Below are positions 1 to 6,067 of a DNA stretch of 7,035 nucleotides, in pieces. The stretch's first letter is position 1, and every line of letters begins with the position of its first letter. The position numbers and the translations under genes were made by a program. Source of the stretch: JAABRU01 sp050180235 (GTDB lineage: Bacteria > Desulfobacterota > Desulfobacteria > Desulfobacterales > Desulfococcaceae); NCBI GenBank assembly GCA_050180235.1, contig JBFXEJ010000177.1, forward strand, positions 1 through 7,035, written 5' to 3'. The notes beneath the pieces are model-generated. The model made no database searches. It was not told where the DNA came from and was given only the letters and a program-made list of their open reading frames with translations.

Positions 1-417
1 GTCTGCAAATCCGCCTGCTGTAATTTCATTCCGCTCATCCTCTTCCAGAAGATCATCCTGAAAAAACAGAACATCCGACAGTATACCGGGAATAATCCGG
101 CCTTCATACAGAGGCCATGCCAGTTCTGCTCCGGCCTGCAGCCGGTAATTGTCACCAGTGCTGAAATAATCCTCATACTCGGCCTGTACAGACAGTTTGC
201 CATCTGCTGCAGCGGATTCGGAAAAAAGCGGCTGCACCAGTTTTAGTCCGTAAACACAGAAAGCAGAACCTTCTGCATCCGGAGTTTTGGGAACATTGTC
301 ATTGTACCCGGTGCTGAATTCAAGAGAGGTATCCAGCGCAGATGCCGGTTTCACGGGAATAAGACAGACAAACGCGGTCAGCATAACACAGATGACAGTT
401 TTACAGACAGAATTCAT
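1..417 (-). CDS. Exported, probable outer-membrane beta-barrel protein (N-terminal part, runs off window)
   Basis: An uninterrupted frame of 139 codons starts at the ATG at 417-415 and is still open at position 1, so the C-terminal part is missing. The protein begins MNSVCKTVICVMLTAF, a Lys followed by a hydrophobic core, and has a likely signal peptidase I site after residue 27 (PASA then LDTSLEF). The mature part alternates polar and hydrophobic residues and is rich in aromatics. It contains FSTGYNDNV, which resembles the first strand and turn of large Gram-negative outer-membrane barrels of the BBP2/PEP-CTERM-associated kind. This is family knowledge, not proof. The start is supported by AGAGGGAAAAG directly upstream and by the signal peptide. 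It is transcribed in the same direction as the next two genes but is separated from the nearest by a 349-bp repeat-rich spacer with a terminator, so it is probably its own unit. Confidence 0.75.
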   Translation of the reverse strand, partial: MNSVCKTVICVMLTAFVCLIPVKPASALDTSLEFSTGYNDNVPKTPDAEGSAFCVYGLKLVQPLFSESAAADGKLSVQAEYEDYFSTGDNYRLQAGAELAWPLYEGRIIPGILSDVLFFQDDLLEEDERNEITAGGFAD

Positions 418-446
418 CTTTTCCCTCTTTCCCGCATTCTGTTGAC

Positions 447-452
447 ATTGTA
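447..452 (-). promoter_or_regulatory. Possible -10 element for the beta-barrel gene
   Basis: On the minus strand this reads TACAAT, five of six matches to the sigma70 -10 consensus, 30 bp upstream of the start codon. No good -35 box is visible at the usual distance, so this is a weak call. Confidence 0.2.
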
Positions 453-489
453 ACGCAGTGTTTTGACAGGTTTGATTCTGTGGGTTTAA

Positions 490-517
490 CCACAAAGGAC
501 ACAAAGGTTGCACAAAG
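490..517. repeat. (C)ACAAAG octamer repeat run
   Basis: Three units of the type (a/c)CACAAAG occur at 490-497, 499-506 and 511-517. Runs like this are widespread intergenic low-complexity repeats in several bacterial phyla. They give spurious open frames with translations such as LCVLCG on the other strand. A longer run of the same type is at 1421-1452. Confidence 0.8.
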
Positions 518-695
518 AACAAAAGGAATCTGAAAGGTTTTCATACGGCGGATGGGAAAAGGAGTCAAGATCAAACAATGCAGGAGGTACTTTTTCATCA
601 AATCCCGGAGAATTGCTTTCCCGCATAGAACACAGAGATGTTTATTCCCGGACGATTGCTTTGTCAGATTTGATTTTATGCGCTGAAATGTACAG

Positions 696-729
696 AAAAA
701 CCGGATTTTTCCAAAAAAATCCGGTTTTT
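696..729 (-). terminator. CCGG-centred hairpin, terminator of the 767-1327 gene
   Basis: Two perfect 15-nt arms, 696-710 (AAAAACCGGATTTTT) and 715-729 (AAAAATCCGGTTTTT), are separated by four bases. Read on the minus strand it lies 37 bp after the stop codon at 767 and ends in a T run, so it fits an intrinsic terminator. The A/T flanks make it symmetrical and probably bidirectional. The stem has only four G/C pairs, so termination strength is uncertain. Confidence 0.65.
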
Positions 730-766
730 GCAACTTACAGATTCAAGACTGACAGAGTAGTGCTGC

Positions 767-1327
767 CTATTCTGCAGATTCAGCGGCAGGTGCAGGTGCT
801 GTTCTGAACGGGCAGTTTCCCCTGAATCCCTGTCCGCGTCCCTGCCCCCGCCAGAGCGGTGCGCCTGTATCCGCATCCCGCAGCGCAATGGTTTCTCCAC
901 CAATGGAAGCACTTGCTGCTATTGTTTTCACAGAACCGTCACTGAAGGTGACTTTGTACGCACTGATGCTCAGGGTATCTCCCACAGCCGGATAAGTGAC
1001 ATCAAGCTGCTCCCAGTACCATATGGGGCCGATTCCGTAAACCGTCACAGTTTCCGTGCCGTTGTCAATCTGAACGCCCTGTCTGTAATTCTGTATTTCA
1101 GATACGGTTCCGCTTACAGTCACGGCTTCTCCGTCAAAGATATTTGCAGAGGGACAGGTTCCGTCTGCCAAAGCCTGACATCCCGGATTTGTGCCTGCAT
1201 TGGTGCTGACATTCATGCCGTTTCCCATGCCCTGACCAGATCCGCGTTTTGCAAAACTCTGTCCGTAAACTCCCAGACTCATAACCATTGCCAGTGATGC
1301 AATTACCATGCTTTTCATGAATTTCAT
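767..1327 (-). CDS. Small exported OB-fold-like protein of unknown function
   Basis: The product is 186 residues with no recognised enzyme motif. Residues 1-27 form a signal peptide (MKFMKSMVIASLAMVMSLGV, cleavage likely after QSFA), so the protein is probably periplasmic. A Gly/Met-rich linker and a short Cys pair region (C50, C59) follow. Residues about 67-160 form a beta-rich domain (VSGTVSEIQNYRQGVQIDNG, then TVYGIGPIWYWEQL). It ends in IALRDADTGAPLWRG and resembles exported OB-fold-type domains seen in deltaproteobacteria; this is recognition of pattern only. The tail is Gly/Arg-rich then Pro/Ala-rich. The start is chosen because AGGAG lies eight bases upstream of ATG 1327; Met4 is a possible alternative. 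A terminator follows the stop. The upstream block at 1364-1388 is shared with the 1618-2007 gene, suggesting common regulation. It does not resemble a transport or redox protein. Confidence 0.85.
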   Translation of the reverse strand: MKFMKSMVIASLAMVMSLGVYGQSFAKRGSGQGMGNGMNVSTNAGTNPGCQALADGTCPSANIFDGEAVTVSGTVSEIQNYRQGVQIDNGTETVTVYGIGPIWYWEQLDVTYPAVGDTLSISAYKVTFSDGSVKTIAASASIGGETIALRDADTGAPLWRGQGRGQGFRGNCPFRTAPAPAAESAE

Positions 1328-1363
1328 TTTATATTCTCCTTTTTTTCAATGAGGTTGATGACA

Positions 1364-1388
1364 ATATGAAATCTGAAATAAATTTCAG
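1364..1388 (-). promoter_or_regulatory. Shared 25-bp upstream block with operator-like inverted repeat
   Basis: The block contains CTGAAAT-AA-ATTTCAG (1373-1388), a perfect 7-2-7 inverted repeat 46 bp before the start codon of the 767-1327 gene. It matches 23 of 25 positions at 2068-2092 upstream of the 1618-2007 gene. Conservation of a palindrome before two separately terminated genes is what a shared operator would look like. The regulator is unknown. Confidence 0.5.
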
Positions 1389-1420
1389 TAAAAAACATTT
1401 TCGGTTCCCGCATGCTTCTG

Positions 1421-1452
1421 CCACAAAGACACAAAGACACAAAGGCACAAAG
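1421..1452. repeat. Four tandem (C)ACAAAG octamers
   Basis: Units are CCACAAAG, ACACAAAG, ACACAAAG and GCACAAAG in perfect 8-bp register. They are the same kind as at 490-517, and a decayed version is at about 2119-2131. They give the open frame on the minus strand across 1324-1599 its LCAFVSLCLCG-like translation, which is not a gene. Confidence 0.85.
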
Positions 1453-1512
1453 TCTCACGAAGGTTAATGTCCGATTGTTTTTTCCAGATTTCATCAGTAA
1501 GTCAAAATAAAT

Positions 1513-1577
1513 TTTCGTGTATAAAGTTTTCAGAAAAACCGGATTTTTCGGAAATCCGGTTCTTTGAATACACGAAA
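1513..1577 (-). terminator. Compound palindrome with CCGG hairpin, terminator of the 1618-2007 gene
   Basis: The inner hairpin pairs 1534-1546 (AAAAACCGGATTT) with 1552-1564 with one mismatch and a five-base loop (TTCGG). An outer pair of arms, 1513-1526 (TTTCGTGTATAAAG) and 1562-1577 (CTTTGAATACACGAAA), extends the palindrome to 65 bp. On the minus strand the stem ends in TTTTT, 54 bp after the stop of the 1618-2007 gene, which fits an intrinsic terminator. The core CAGAAAAACCGGATTTTTC is identical to the one at 693-711, so this is a repeated element. Confidence 0.6.
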
Positions 1578-1617
1578 CTTTTGTTTGCCTATTTATCATG
1601 GATAATGAACAAATAAA

Positions 1618-2007
1618 TCAGGAATTGACACATGTGCCGCTTTTTGATCCCCGTCCTGTTCCGTCTTTGGGGCCTGAGCCGCCATTGCCTGTGCCATCTC
1701 CGGGGCCGTGACCGCCGTGTCCTCCGCCATTACCGCCACCGCCACCTTTTACCATCATGCAGGGAGGATTTCCCATAGTTGCATCCGGAAGAAGACAGTC
1801 CCCGCGTTTGAGTCCATTGCCGGTTCCGTCTTTGGGTCCTGAGCCGCGGCTGCCTGTGCCGTCTCCGGGGCCATGACCGTTACCTGCATACAGCATGGTT
1901 TTATTTTCCATATTCTTTCCCATCCCGCTGTCCCCGCTCCAGGCCGGAAAAACCGTTACCGCACAAATGACTGCCGCGCATCCCATTGCAAAAATAAATC
2001 TGCCCAT
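1618..2007 (-). CDS. Small exported Gly-rich protein with two 27-residue repeats
   Basis: The product is 129 residues. A signal peptide covers residues 1-24 (MGRFIFAMGCAAVICAVTVF, likely cleavage near AWS). The mature part is about one third glycine. Residues 45-71 and 100-126 are two copies of a repeat reading HGPGDGTG, then two variable positions, then GSGPKDGTG, a short basic stretch, and a closing Cys (C71 and C126). Between them lie DATMGNPPCMM and a Gly run. The repeat spacing is exactly 55 residues. The function is not known; similar GPGDGTG repeats occur in small exported proteins of deltaproteobacteria. Metal binding or a cell-surface role would be guesses. AAGGAG lies seven bases before ATG 2007, supporting the start. 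A CCGG hairpin terminator follows. The 2068-2092 operator-like block upstream is shared with the 767-1327 gene. Confidence 0.8.
   Translation of the reverse strand: MGRFIFAMGCAAVICAVTVFPAWSGDSGMGKNMENKTMLYAGNGHGPGDGTGSRGSGPKDGTGNGLKRGDCLLPDATMGNPPCMMVKGGGGGNGGGHGGHGPGDGTGNGGSGPKDGTGRGSKSGTCVNS
1630..1710 (-). repeat. Second copy of the intragenic 81-bp Gly-rich repeat
   Basis: This encodes residues 100-126 of the Gly-rich protein. It is partnered by the copy at 1795-1875 and the two are strongly alike at both protein and DNA level (both contain the same CCGTCTTTGG and GTGCC(A/G)TCTCCGGGGCC stretches). An internal duplication is the simplest origin. Confidence 0.8.
1795..1875 (-). repeat. First copy of the intragenic 81-bp Gly-rich repeat
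   Basis: This encodes residues 45-71 of the Gly-rich protein, ending in the codon for Cys71. It is the partner of 1630-1710. Confidence 0.8.
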
Positions 2008-2067
2008 TGTTTTCTCCTTATGATTTAAAGCTGTCTGAAGTTTTGCAGCAGGATAACCTGCCGCGTC

Positions 2068-2092
2068 ATATGAAATCTGAAAAATATTTCAG
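2068..2092 (-). promoter_or_regulatory. Shared 25-bp upstream block, second copy
   Basis: It is 61-85 bp upstream of the Gly-rich protein's start codon. The first 15 bases are identical to 1364-1378. The inverted repeat is CTGAAA-N4-TTTCAG here (2077-2092), so the six outer pairs are kept while the centre differs. Confidence 0.5.
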
Positions 2093-2264
2093 GCAAATCA
2101 ACTTTCGTGCTTCTGTTTGACATAAAGGCACAAACTTTCACTAAGGCTGATGCACAATTATTTGTCAGATTTCCTGTCACAATCCTGACATGGCTATATC
2201 AAGAATCGTGCCAGAGTGTGCATATCAGCAATATCAGACAGTTATATTTTTTTGATACGGTATG

Positions 2265-2302
2265 GCTTCGACAATTCCTGTTTTGCTTCGACAATAATGT
2301 CG
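2265..2302. promoter_or_regulatory. Direct repeat GCTTCGACAAT with 20-bp period and short palindrome
   Basis: GCTTCGACAAT occurs at 2265-2275 and 2285-2295, exactly 20 bp apart (about two helical turns). The second copy runs into CGACA-ATAA-TGTCG, a perfect 5-4-5 inverted repeat at 2289-2302. Such phasing suits a dimeric or tandem-binding regulator. No gene starts close by; the nearest is the Gly-rich gene about 260 bp away. Confidence 0.3.
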
Positions 2303-2424
2303 GACATGACACTTCATTTCGGGGTATTCTTTCATCTGCCAAACAGCATCCGGTAATTTTTTTTGCAATCAGCGGGGAATTTTTCTGAAACAGGAAGCCG
2401 GAACCGCAAAAAGGTGGTAATATT

Positions 2425-2486
2425 TTTGGTAGTGCTACACAAGTAATGCTGTCAGAGTTGTCAGTCAGAAAAATGCCACTACCAAA
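2425..2486. repeat. 10-bp inverted repeat TTTGGTAGTG / CACTACCAAA
   Basis: Perfect arms at 2425-2434 and 2477-2486 enclose 42 bp. It could be the remains of a small palindromic element or a weak transcription-end structure. No coding content. Confidence 0.4.
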
Positions 2487-2511
2487 TTTTTATATAATGA
2501 ACCAGTATTTA

Positions 2512-2544
2512 ACAAACTAAATTTTTTGAAAAAATTTAGTTTGT
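2512..2544. terminator. Perfect 33-bp AT-rich palindrome, possible terminator of the kinase gene
   Basis: Two 16-nt arms (2512-2527 and 2529-2544) are exact reverse complements around a single G. It lies 77 bp after the stop codon of the kinase gene. On the minus strand it contains TTTTTT in the first arm and AAAAAATTTAGTTTGT in the second. It has only two G/C pairs per arm, so it is a poor classical terminator; a protein-binding site or cruciform is equally possible. Confidence 0.35.
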
Positions 2545-2620
2545 AATATCAACAGAACCTAACATGGTCATGTAATAGCCTGTACTGCTGCATATGAACA
2601 ATCCGGAAGCCTGTTTTGCC

Positions 2621-5600
2621 TTATTCGTAAATTACTTCCGCCTGTTCCATGTATCTGGAAAGACAGGCTGCCAGTTTCCAAATGGAATCCAGCGGGAGTT
2701 TTTCCTGCCCGGCTTTTTCCACATCATGGGCAATTCCGGCCAGTTCCTCAAAACAGTAACACAGTGACGCTCCTTTGATCCGGTGGCCGAGACGGCGGAT
2801 CATTTCATAATCTCCTGCTTTCAAAGCATTTTGCAGACTGCTGATTTCTTTTTGGGTTACATTCATAAACCCCGGAATCAGTTCTTTGAGTTCGGAATCC
2901 ACGCGAACAATATGCTTTTCCCGGCTGTCTGATTCCTGTTTTTTTTCCTCCGGATGTCCGGGACAGCACTGTAGAGTATCTGCACTGTAATAATTTGAAA
3001 TTTTTGCATATTTTTTCAGCATTTGAAGCAACTGAATTTTTTTGAAGGGTTTGCACATATGCTCTGTGCATCCTGCGTCCAGACTTTCCCGCTCTTTTCC
3101 CTTCAGCGCGTGCGCAGTGAGAGCCACAATCGGAACTTTGGCTTTGTCATTCTCCTGTTCCCATTTTCGGATGGCATCGGCTGCTTTGTAACCATCCAGC
3201 ACCGGCATGTCAATGTCCATGAAAACAATGTCATATTCTCCTGTCTGATATTTTTCCAGACAGATTTTCCCGTTTTCCGCGATATCCACTGTGTGCAGCT
3301 TGTTTTTCAGATAAAAAGAAAAAAGCATTTGGTTGTTTTCATTGTCCTCGGCCAGGAGTATCCGCATAGGCCGGATATTTTCTTCGCAGATTTGCGGAAT
3401 TTCCGGAACTGCACATTCGATCACCGGATTTTCCCAGATGGGAAAGATGGCAGTGAAACGGAAATCACTGCCAATGCCCGGCTCACTTTCCACCCAGATT
3501 TTTCCCTTCATTCTCTCCACAAAACCCCGGCAGATGGACAGTCCCAGTCCTGTTCCCCCGTATTCCCTGCTGGTGGAGGAATGTGCCTGCGTAAAGGATT
3601 CAAATATGCTTTCCAGCCGGTCTTTGGGAATGCCGATGCCTGTGTCGCGCACGGAAAAAAGGAGTTTCACGCTGTCTTCATCCTGCGGACTGTCTTCCGC
3701 TGTCTGAATGTTCAGGACAATTTCACCCTTTTGCGTGAATTTCAGGGCATTTCCGATGAGATTGGAGAGAATCTGCCGCAGCCGGGCAGGATCACCTTTA
3801 AGATAAGGCTGGATTTCAGGACTGATCTGCCAGTGCAATTCTATATTTTTCTGCCGTGCCTTCACTTCCAGCACTTCGCAGGTTTTTTGCACCAAATCCG
3901 GCAGATGAAATCCGGTTTCCTCCATTTCCATCTGCCCGGCTTCCACCTTTGACAAATCCAGAATATCATTGATGAGTTCCAGCAGACTTTCCCCTGCATT
4001 GCGGAAAATGCTGACATATTTTTTCTGCTCCGGATTCAGGGGTGATTCCCACAGCAGATCAGCCATGCCCAGAATCGCGTTCATGGGTGTGCGGATGTCA
4101 TGGCTCATATTGGCAAGAAATTCGCTTTTGGCACGGGTTGCAGCTTCCGCGTCCTCTCTGGCCCGGATTTCGGTCTGTGCCAGCCGGCTGAGCATGTCCT
4201 GCACAGAAACAGTTCCCAGCACCGCCCCGTCACGGGTGACGATAATATCATCATATATTTTTGCACTCTCCCGGTTCATGGCGGCTCTGGCAATATCGCC
4301 TATGGGCTGATCCGCATCGGCTGTCAGAGGTTCCGTATCCATAAGCAGGGATATGTCCCGGCGGTAAAAAAGCGATACCCCGAACTGCGTACCAAGCTGG
4401 CGATCCAGATGATAACTCATCACCAAACCGGCTGCTTTGCCCTGATCCGTGACAACCACACTGCACAGGGGAGGTTTTTCTTTGAGAATATTCTTGACTT
4501 CGGAAACAGAAGTATCGGGCGATACCTGCAAAGCCTCCTGCACCAGAGAGGCTATGCTGGTCTGAAAGCGTCTGTCCCGGATTCCTGCGGAAGAACCACC
4601 CGCTGCAAGATTTCCGATAACTGTCTGTTTGGGAAAAACCGATCCCGCGATATAATGCCCCTGTCCGAAACGCACGCCAATCTCTGCAAGGGTACGGTAT
4701 TCGGATTCGGTTTCAATGCCCAGAGCCACCACTCTGGCACCGATTTTTTCCGCAATTGAAACAATGCCTTCCATCACGGCTTTTTTTGTGGGATGATAAC
4801 TGAGACCCCGGATCATCATGGGATCAGTTTTGATATAATCGGGTTTGATCTGCGTAAGAAAAGCCAAAGTGGAACTGCCGAAATTGTCAATGCACACCCG
4901 GAAGCCCTGCTGGCGGTAATGATCGAGATTTCTGAGCAGCAGATGGTAATTGTGCATACCGGAATCCTCTGAAAATTCCAGCACAATATTGTCCGGTTTC
5001 AGGCCGTATTCCTGACTCATCTTCCGGGTCAGGCCCGGAACAAAGGCAGGATCACTGAGGGCTTTCATATGGATGTTCATAAAAAGAAACTGATCCGGTT
5101 CCACAGGCCCCAGGTTTTCCATTGCAGTCTGGCGTATTTTTTTGTCCAGAAAACAGATTTTTTCCTTTTCCGCTGCATAGCCGAACAGCGCGGCTGGCTG
5201 ATGAAAATAACTGTTTTCCGGACCCCGCACAAATGCCTCCCATCCCAGAATTCTGCCTTTTTCCATATCCGCAATGGGCTGATACACACAGGAAAGAAGG
5301 GATTTTTCAAAAATTTCCGTAAAATATCTGTCCATTCCCTCATCAGCGCTGTCTCCGGTTGCGGCACAGGAGATGCGGATTTCACACAATGCCCGGAAAA
5401 GGTTTTCATAAAATCCGCCGGTGTAATTTTGCGGTATCCACGCGTAACCGCACAATATCTGAATCGGTTCCCCCACAAGTGTGGAAAATGTCATTGTCAG
5501 ATGTTCAGACAGAGCCTCGCGGAAACGCCTGACCTGTTCATTCATATGAAACAGCATTTCCCCGGTCGCGCGGAAGCAGAGAATTGTATGATTAATGTCA

Positions 5601-5899
5601 GAATGTTCTGTCAGAACCGGATCGCATTCTCTGAAATATTTGAAAAAAATATTTTTGATTCCCTCCTCAAGCCCGCTGAGCAGCAGCAGACCGGTTTCTG
5701 TTCCGTATTTGGCTGCTATTTCAAAATATTCTGAAATATGAACGGAAATGATGCCTGTATCAGAGTGTCCGAGAATGCCTTCCAGAGTTTTCAGTCCCGC
5801 TTCTGAAAAGGCACTGGATACAGGGCCGGAATAAAATTCATTTTTCATTCCGAAAAAACTGCTGCTGTCAACCGGGGCTGTACAAAATGGCACTGTCAT
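2621..5899 (-). CDS. Soluble hybrid histidine kinase: degenerate GGDEF-EAL-CBS-HisKA-HATPase-REC-Hpt
   Basis: The product is 1092 residues with no membrane segment or signal peptide, so it is cytoplasmic. In order: about 30-185 resembles a GGDEF fold without its signature; 195-430 is an EAL domain (YQPIADMEKGRILGWEAFVR); 445-575 is a CBS pair that may bind adenine nucleotides; 575-593 is a short coiled coil; 592-657 is HisKA with His600 (MSHDIRTP); 690-822 is HATPase with Asn717, DTGIGIP and GGTGLGLSI; 845-965 is a receiver with Glu851/Asp852, Asp895, Thr928 and Lys950; and 1000-1090 is Hpt with His1039 (HRIKGAS). All phosphorelay residues are present, so it should autophosphorylate and pass phosphate His600 to Asp895 to His1039. 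It has no output domain and needs a separate response regulator, not seen here. The EAL site has substitutions (DDFG reads DNFG, AEGVE reads ALGIE), so activity is doubtful. AAGGA precedes ATG 5899 at eight to nine bases. A c-di-GMP riboswitch leads the gene. Confidence 0.93.
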   Translation of the reverse strand: MTVPFCTAPVDSSSFFGMKNEFYSGPVSSAFSEAGLKTLEGILGHSDTGIISVHISEYFEIAAKYGTETGLLLLSGLEEGIKNIFFKYFRECDPVLTEHSDINHTILCFRATGEMLFHMNEQVRRFREALSEHLTMTFSTLVGEPIQILCGYAWIPQNYTGGFYENLFRALCEIRISCAATGDSADEGMDRYFTEIFEKSLLSCVYQPIADMEKGRILGWEAFVRGPENSYFHQPAALFGYAAEKEKICFLDKKIRQTAMENLGPVEPDQFLFMNIHMKALSDPAFVPGLTRKMSQEYGLKPDNIVLEFSEDSGMHNYHLLLRNLDHYRQQGFRVCIDNFGSSTLAFLTQIKPDYIKTDPMMIRGLSYHPTKKAVMEGIVSIAEKIGARVVALGIETESEYRTLAEIGVRFGQGHYIAGSVFPKQTVIGNLAAGGSSAGIRDRRFQTSIASLVQEALQVSPDTSVSEVKNILKEKPPLCSVVVTDQGKAAGLVMSYHLDRQLGTQFGVSLFYRRDISLLMDTEPLTADADQPIGDIARAAMNRESAKIYDDIIVTRDGAVLGTVSVQDMLSRLAQTEIRAREDAEAATRAKSEFLANMSHDIRTPMNAILGMADLLWESPLNPEQKKYVSIFRNAGESLLELINDILDLSKVEAGQMEMEETGFHLPDLVQKTCEVLEVKARQKNIELHWQISPEIQPYLKGDPARLRQILSNLIGNALKFTQKGEIVLNIQTAEDSPQDEDSVKLLFSVRDTGIGIPKDRLESIFESFTQAHSSTSREYGGTGLGLSICRGFVERMKGKIWVESEPGIGSDFRFTAIFPIWENPVIECAVPEIPQICEENIRPMRILLAEDNENNQMLFSFYLKNKLHTVDIAENGKICLEKYQTGEYDIVFMDIDMPVLDGYKAADAIRKWEQENDKAKVPIVALTAHALKGKERESLDAGCTEHMCKPFKKIQLLQMLKKYAKISNYYSADTLQCCPGHPEEKKQESDSREKHIVRVDSELKELIPGFMNVTQKEISSLQNALKAGDYEMIRRLGHRIKGASLCYCFEELAGIAHDVEKAGQEKLPLDSIWKLAACLSRYMEQAEVIYE

Positions 5900-5933
5900 A
5901 ACAGATTTCCTTTATCTTTTAAATCAGTTCACC

Positions 5934-6002
5934 GTCATTCCGGCAAAAGCCGGAAACCGGTAATTTCAAAACGTTCCGGATACCGGCTTTCACCGGTATG
6001 AC
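5934..6002. repeat. REPIN-like inverted pair of CCGG hairpins in the kinase leader
   Basis: The 27-nt outer arms, 5934-5960 (starting GTCATTCCGG) and 5976-6002 (ending CCGGTATGAC), match at 22 of 27 positions around a 15-bp centre. Each arm also folds alone: TTCCGGC-AAAA-GCCGGAA (5938-5955) and ATACCGG-N6-CCGGTAT (5980-5999), each with seven perfect pairs. This two-hairpin layout is that of REPIN/BIME elements, and GTCATTCC with a GAAAGC-type centre is a familiar dispersed repeat of proteobacteria. It lies 35 bp before the kinase start codon, inside its leader RNA. Confidence 0.75.
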
Positions 6003-6025
6003 AATATTGCGTAATATCAGTTAAT

Positions 6026-6060
6026 AAAAAAACCGGGCTGTCTTCTCTGAGGCAACCCGG
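6026..6060 (-). terminator. Intrinsic terminator of the c-di-GMP riboswitch
   Basis: Read on the minus strand, CCGGGTTG (6060-6053) pairs with CAGCCCGG (6040-6033) with one G-U pair. It can extend by two more pairs beyond a mismatch, and seven T residues (6032-6026) follow immediately. It lies 14 nt beyond the aptamer core and 127 nt before the kinase start codon. This is the expected expression platform for transcriptional control. The 5' arm repeats the aptamer's 3' strand exactly. Confidence 0.85.
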
Positions 6061-6067
6061 CATACTT

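Larger units (their letters stand above)
418..766. other. Gene-free spacer with repeats and terminator
   Basis: No credible gene lies here. The open frames on both strands consist of translated repeat sequence. The spacer holds the likely promoter and ribosome binding site of the beta-barrel gene, the octamer repeats, and two copies of the diverged intergenic module (about 428-478 and 617-678). The CCGG hairpin at 696-729 ends the neighbouring gene. Confidence 0.6.
2100..2620. other. Gene-free spacer with scattered palindromes and direct repeats
   Basis: I see no gene: the open frame on the plus strand at 2107-2388 has no ribosome binding site and no family resemblance. The left part (about 2100-2175) is a diverged copy of the intergenic module. 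The spacer also has a direct repeat at 2265-2295, an inverted repeat at 2425-2486 and a perfect AT-rich palindrome at 2512-2544, listed separately. Confidence 0.55.

Noticed and set aside
401..912. Open frames on the minus strand (401-733, 676-912) and plus strand (508-807)
   Set aside because: They run through CACAAAG repeats and the terminator, overlap real genes, and translate to repeat-type LCVLCG and LCATFVSFVV strings without ribosome binding sites.
1421..1452. Possible CRISPR array
   Set aside because: The units are 8 bp in tandem with no spacers, so this is a simple octamer repeat.
1324..1599. Minus-strand open frame of 91 codons between the two exported-protein genes
   Set aside because: It is a translation of the octamer repeats and the hairpin (LCAFVSLCLCG) and overlaps the upstream region of the 767-1327 gene.
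2107..2388. Plus-strand open frame of 93 codons
   Set aside because: No ribosome binding site, no recognisable domain, and its start lies inside the duplicated intergenic module.
3023..5734. Long plus-strand frames opposite the kinase (3023-3952, 4100-4759, 5069-5734)
   Set aside because: They are antisense shadows of a gene with unmistakable domains; their translations are Phe/His/Cys-rich and show no family features.
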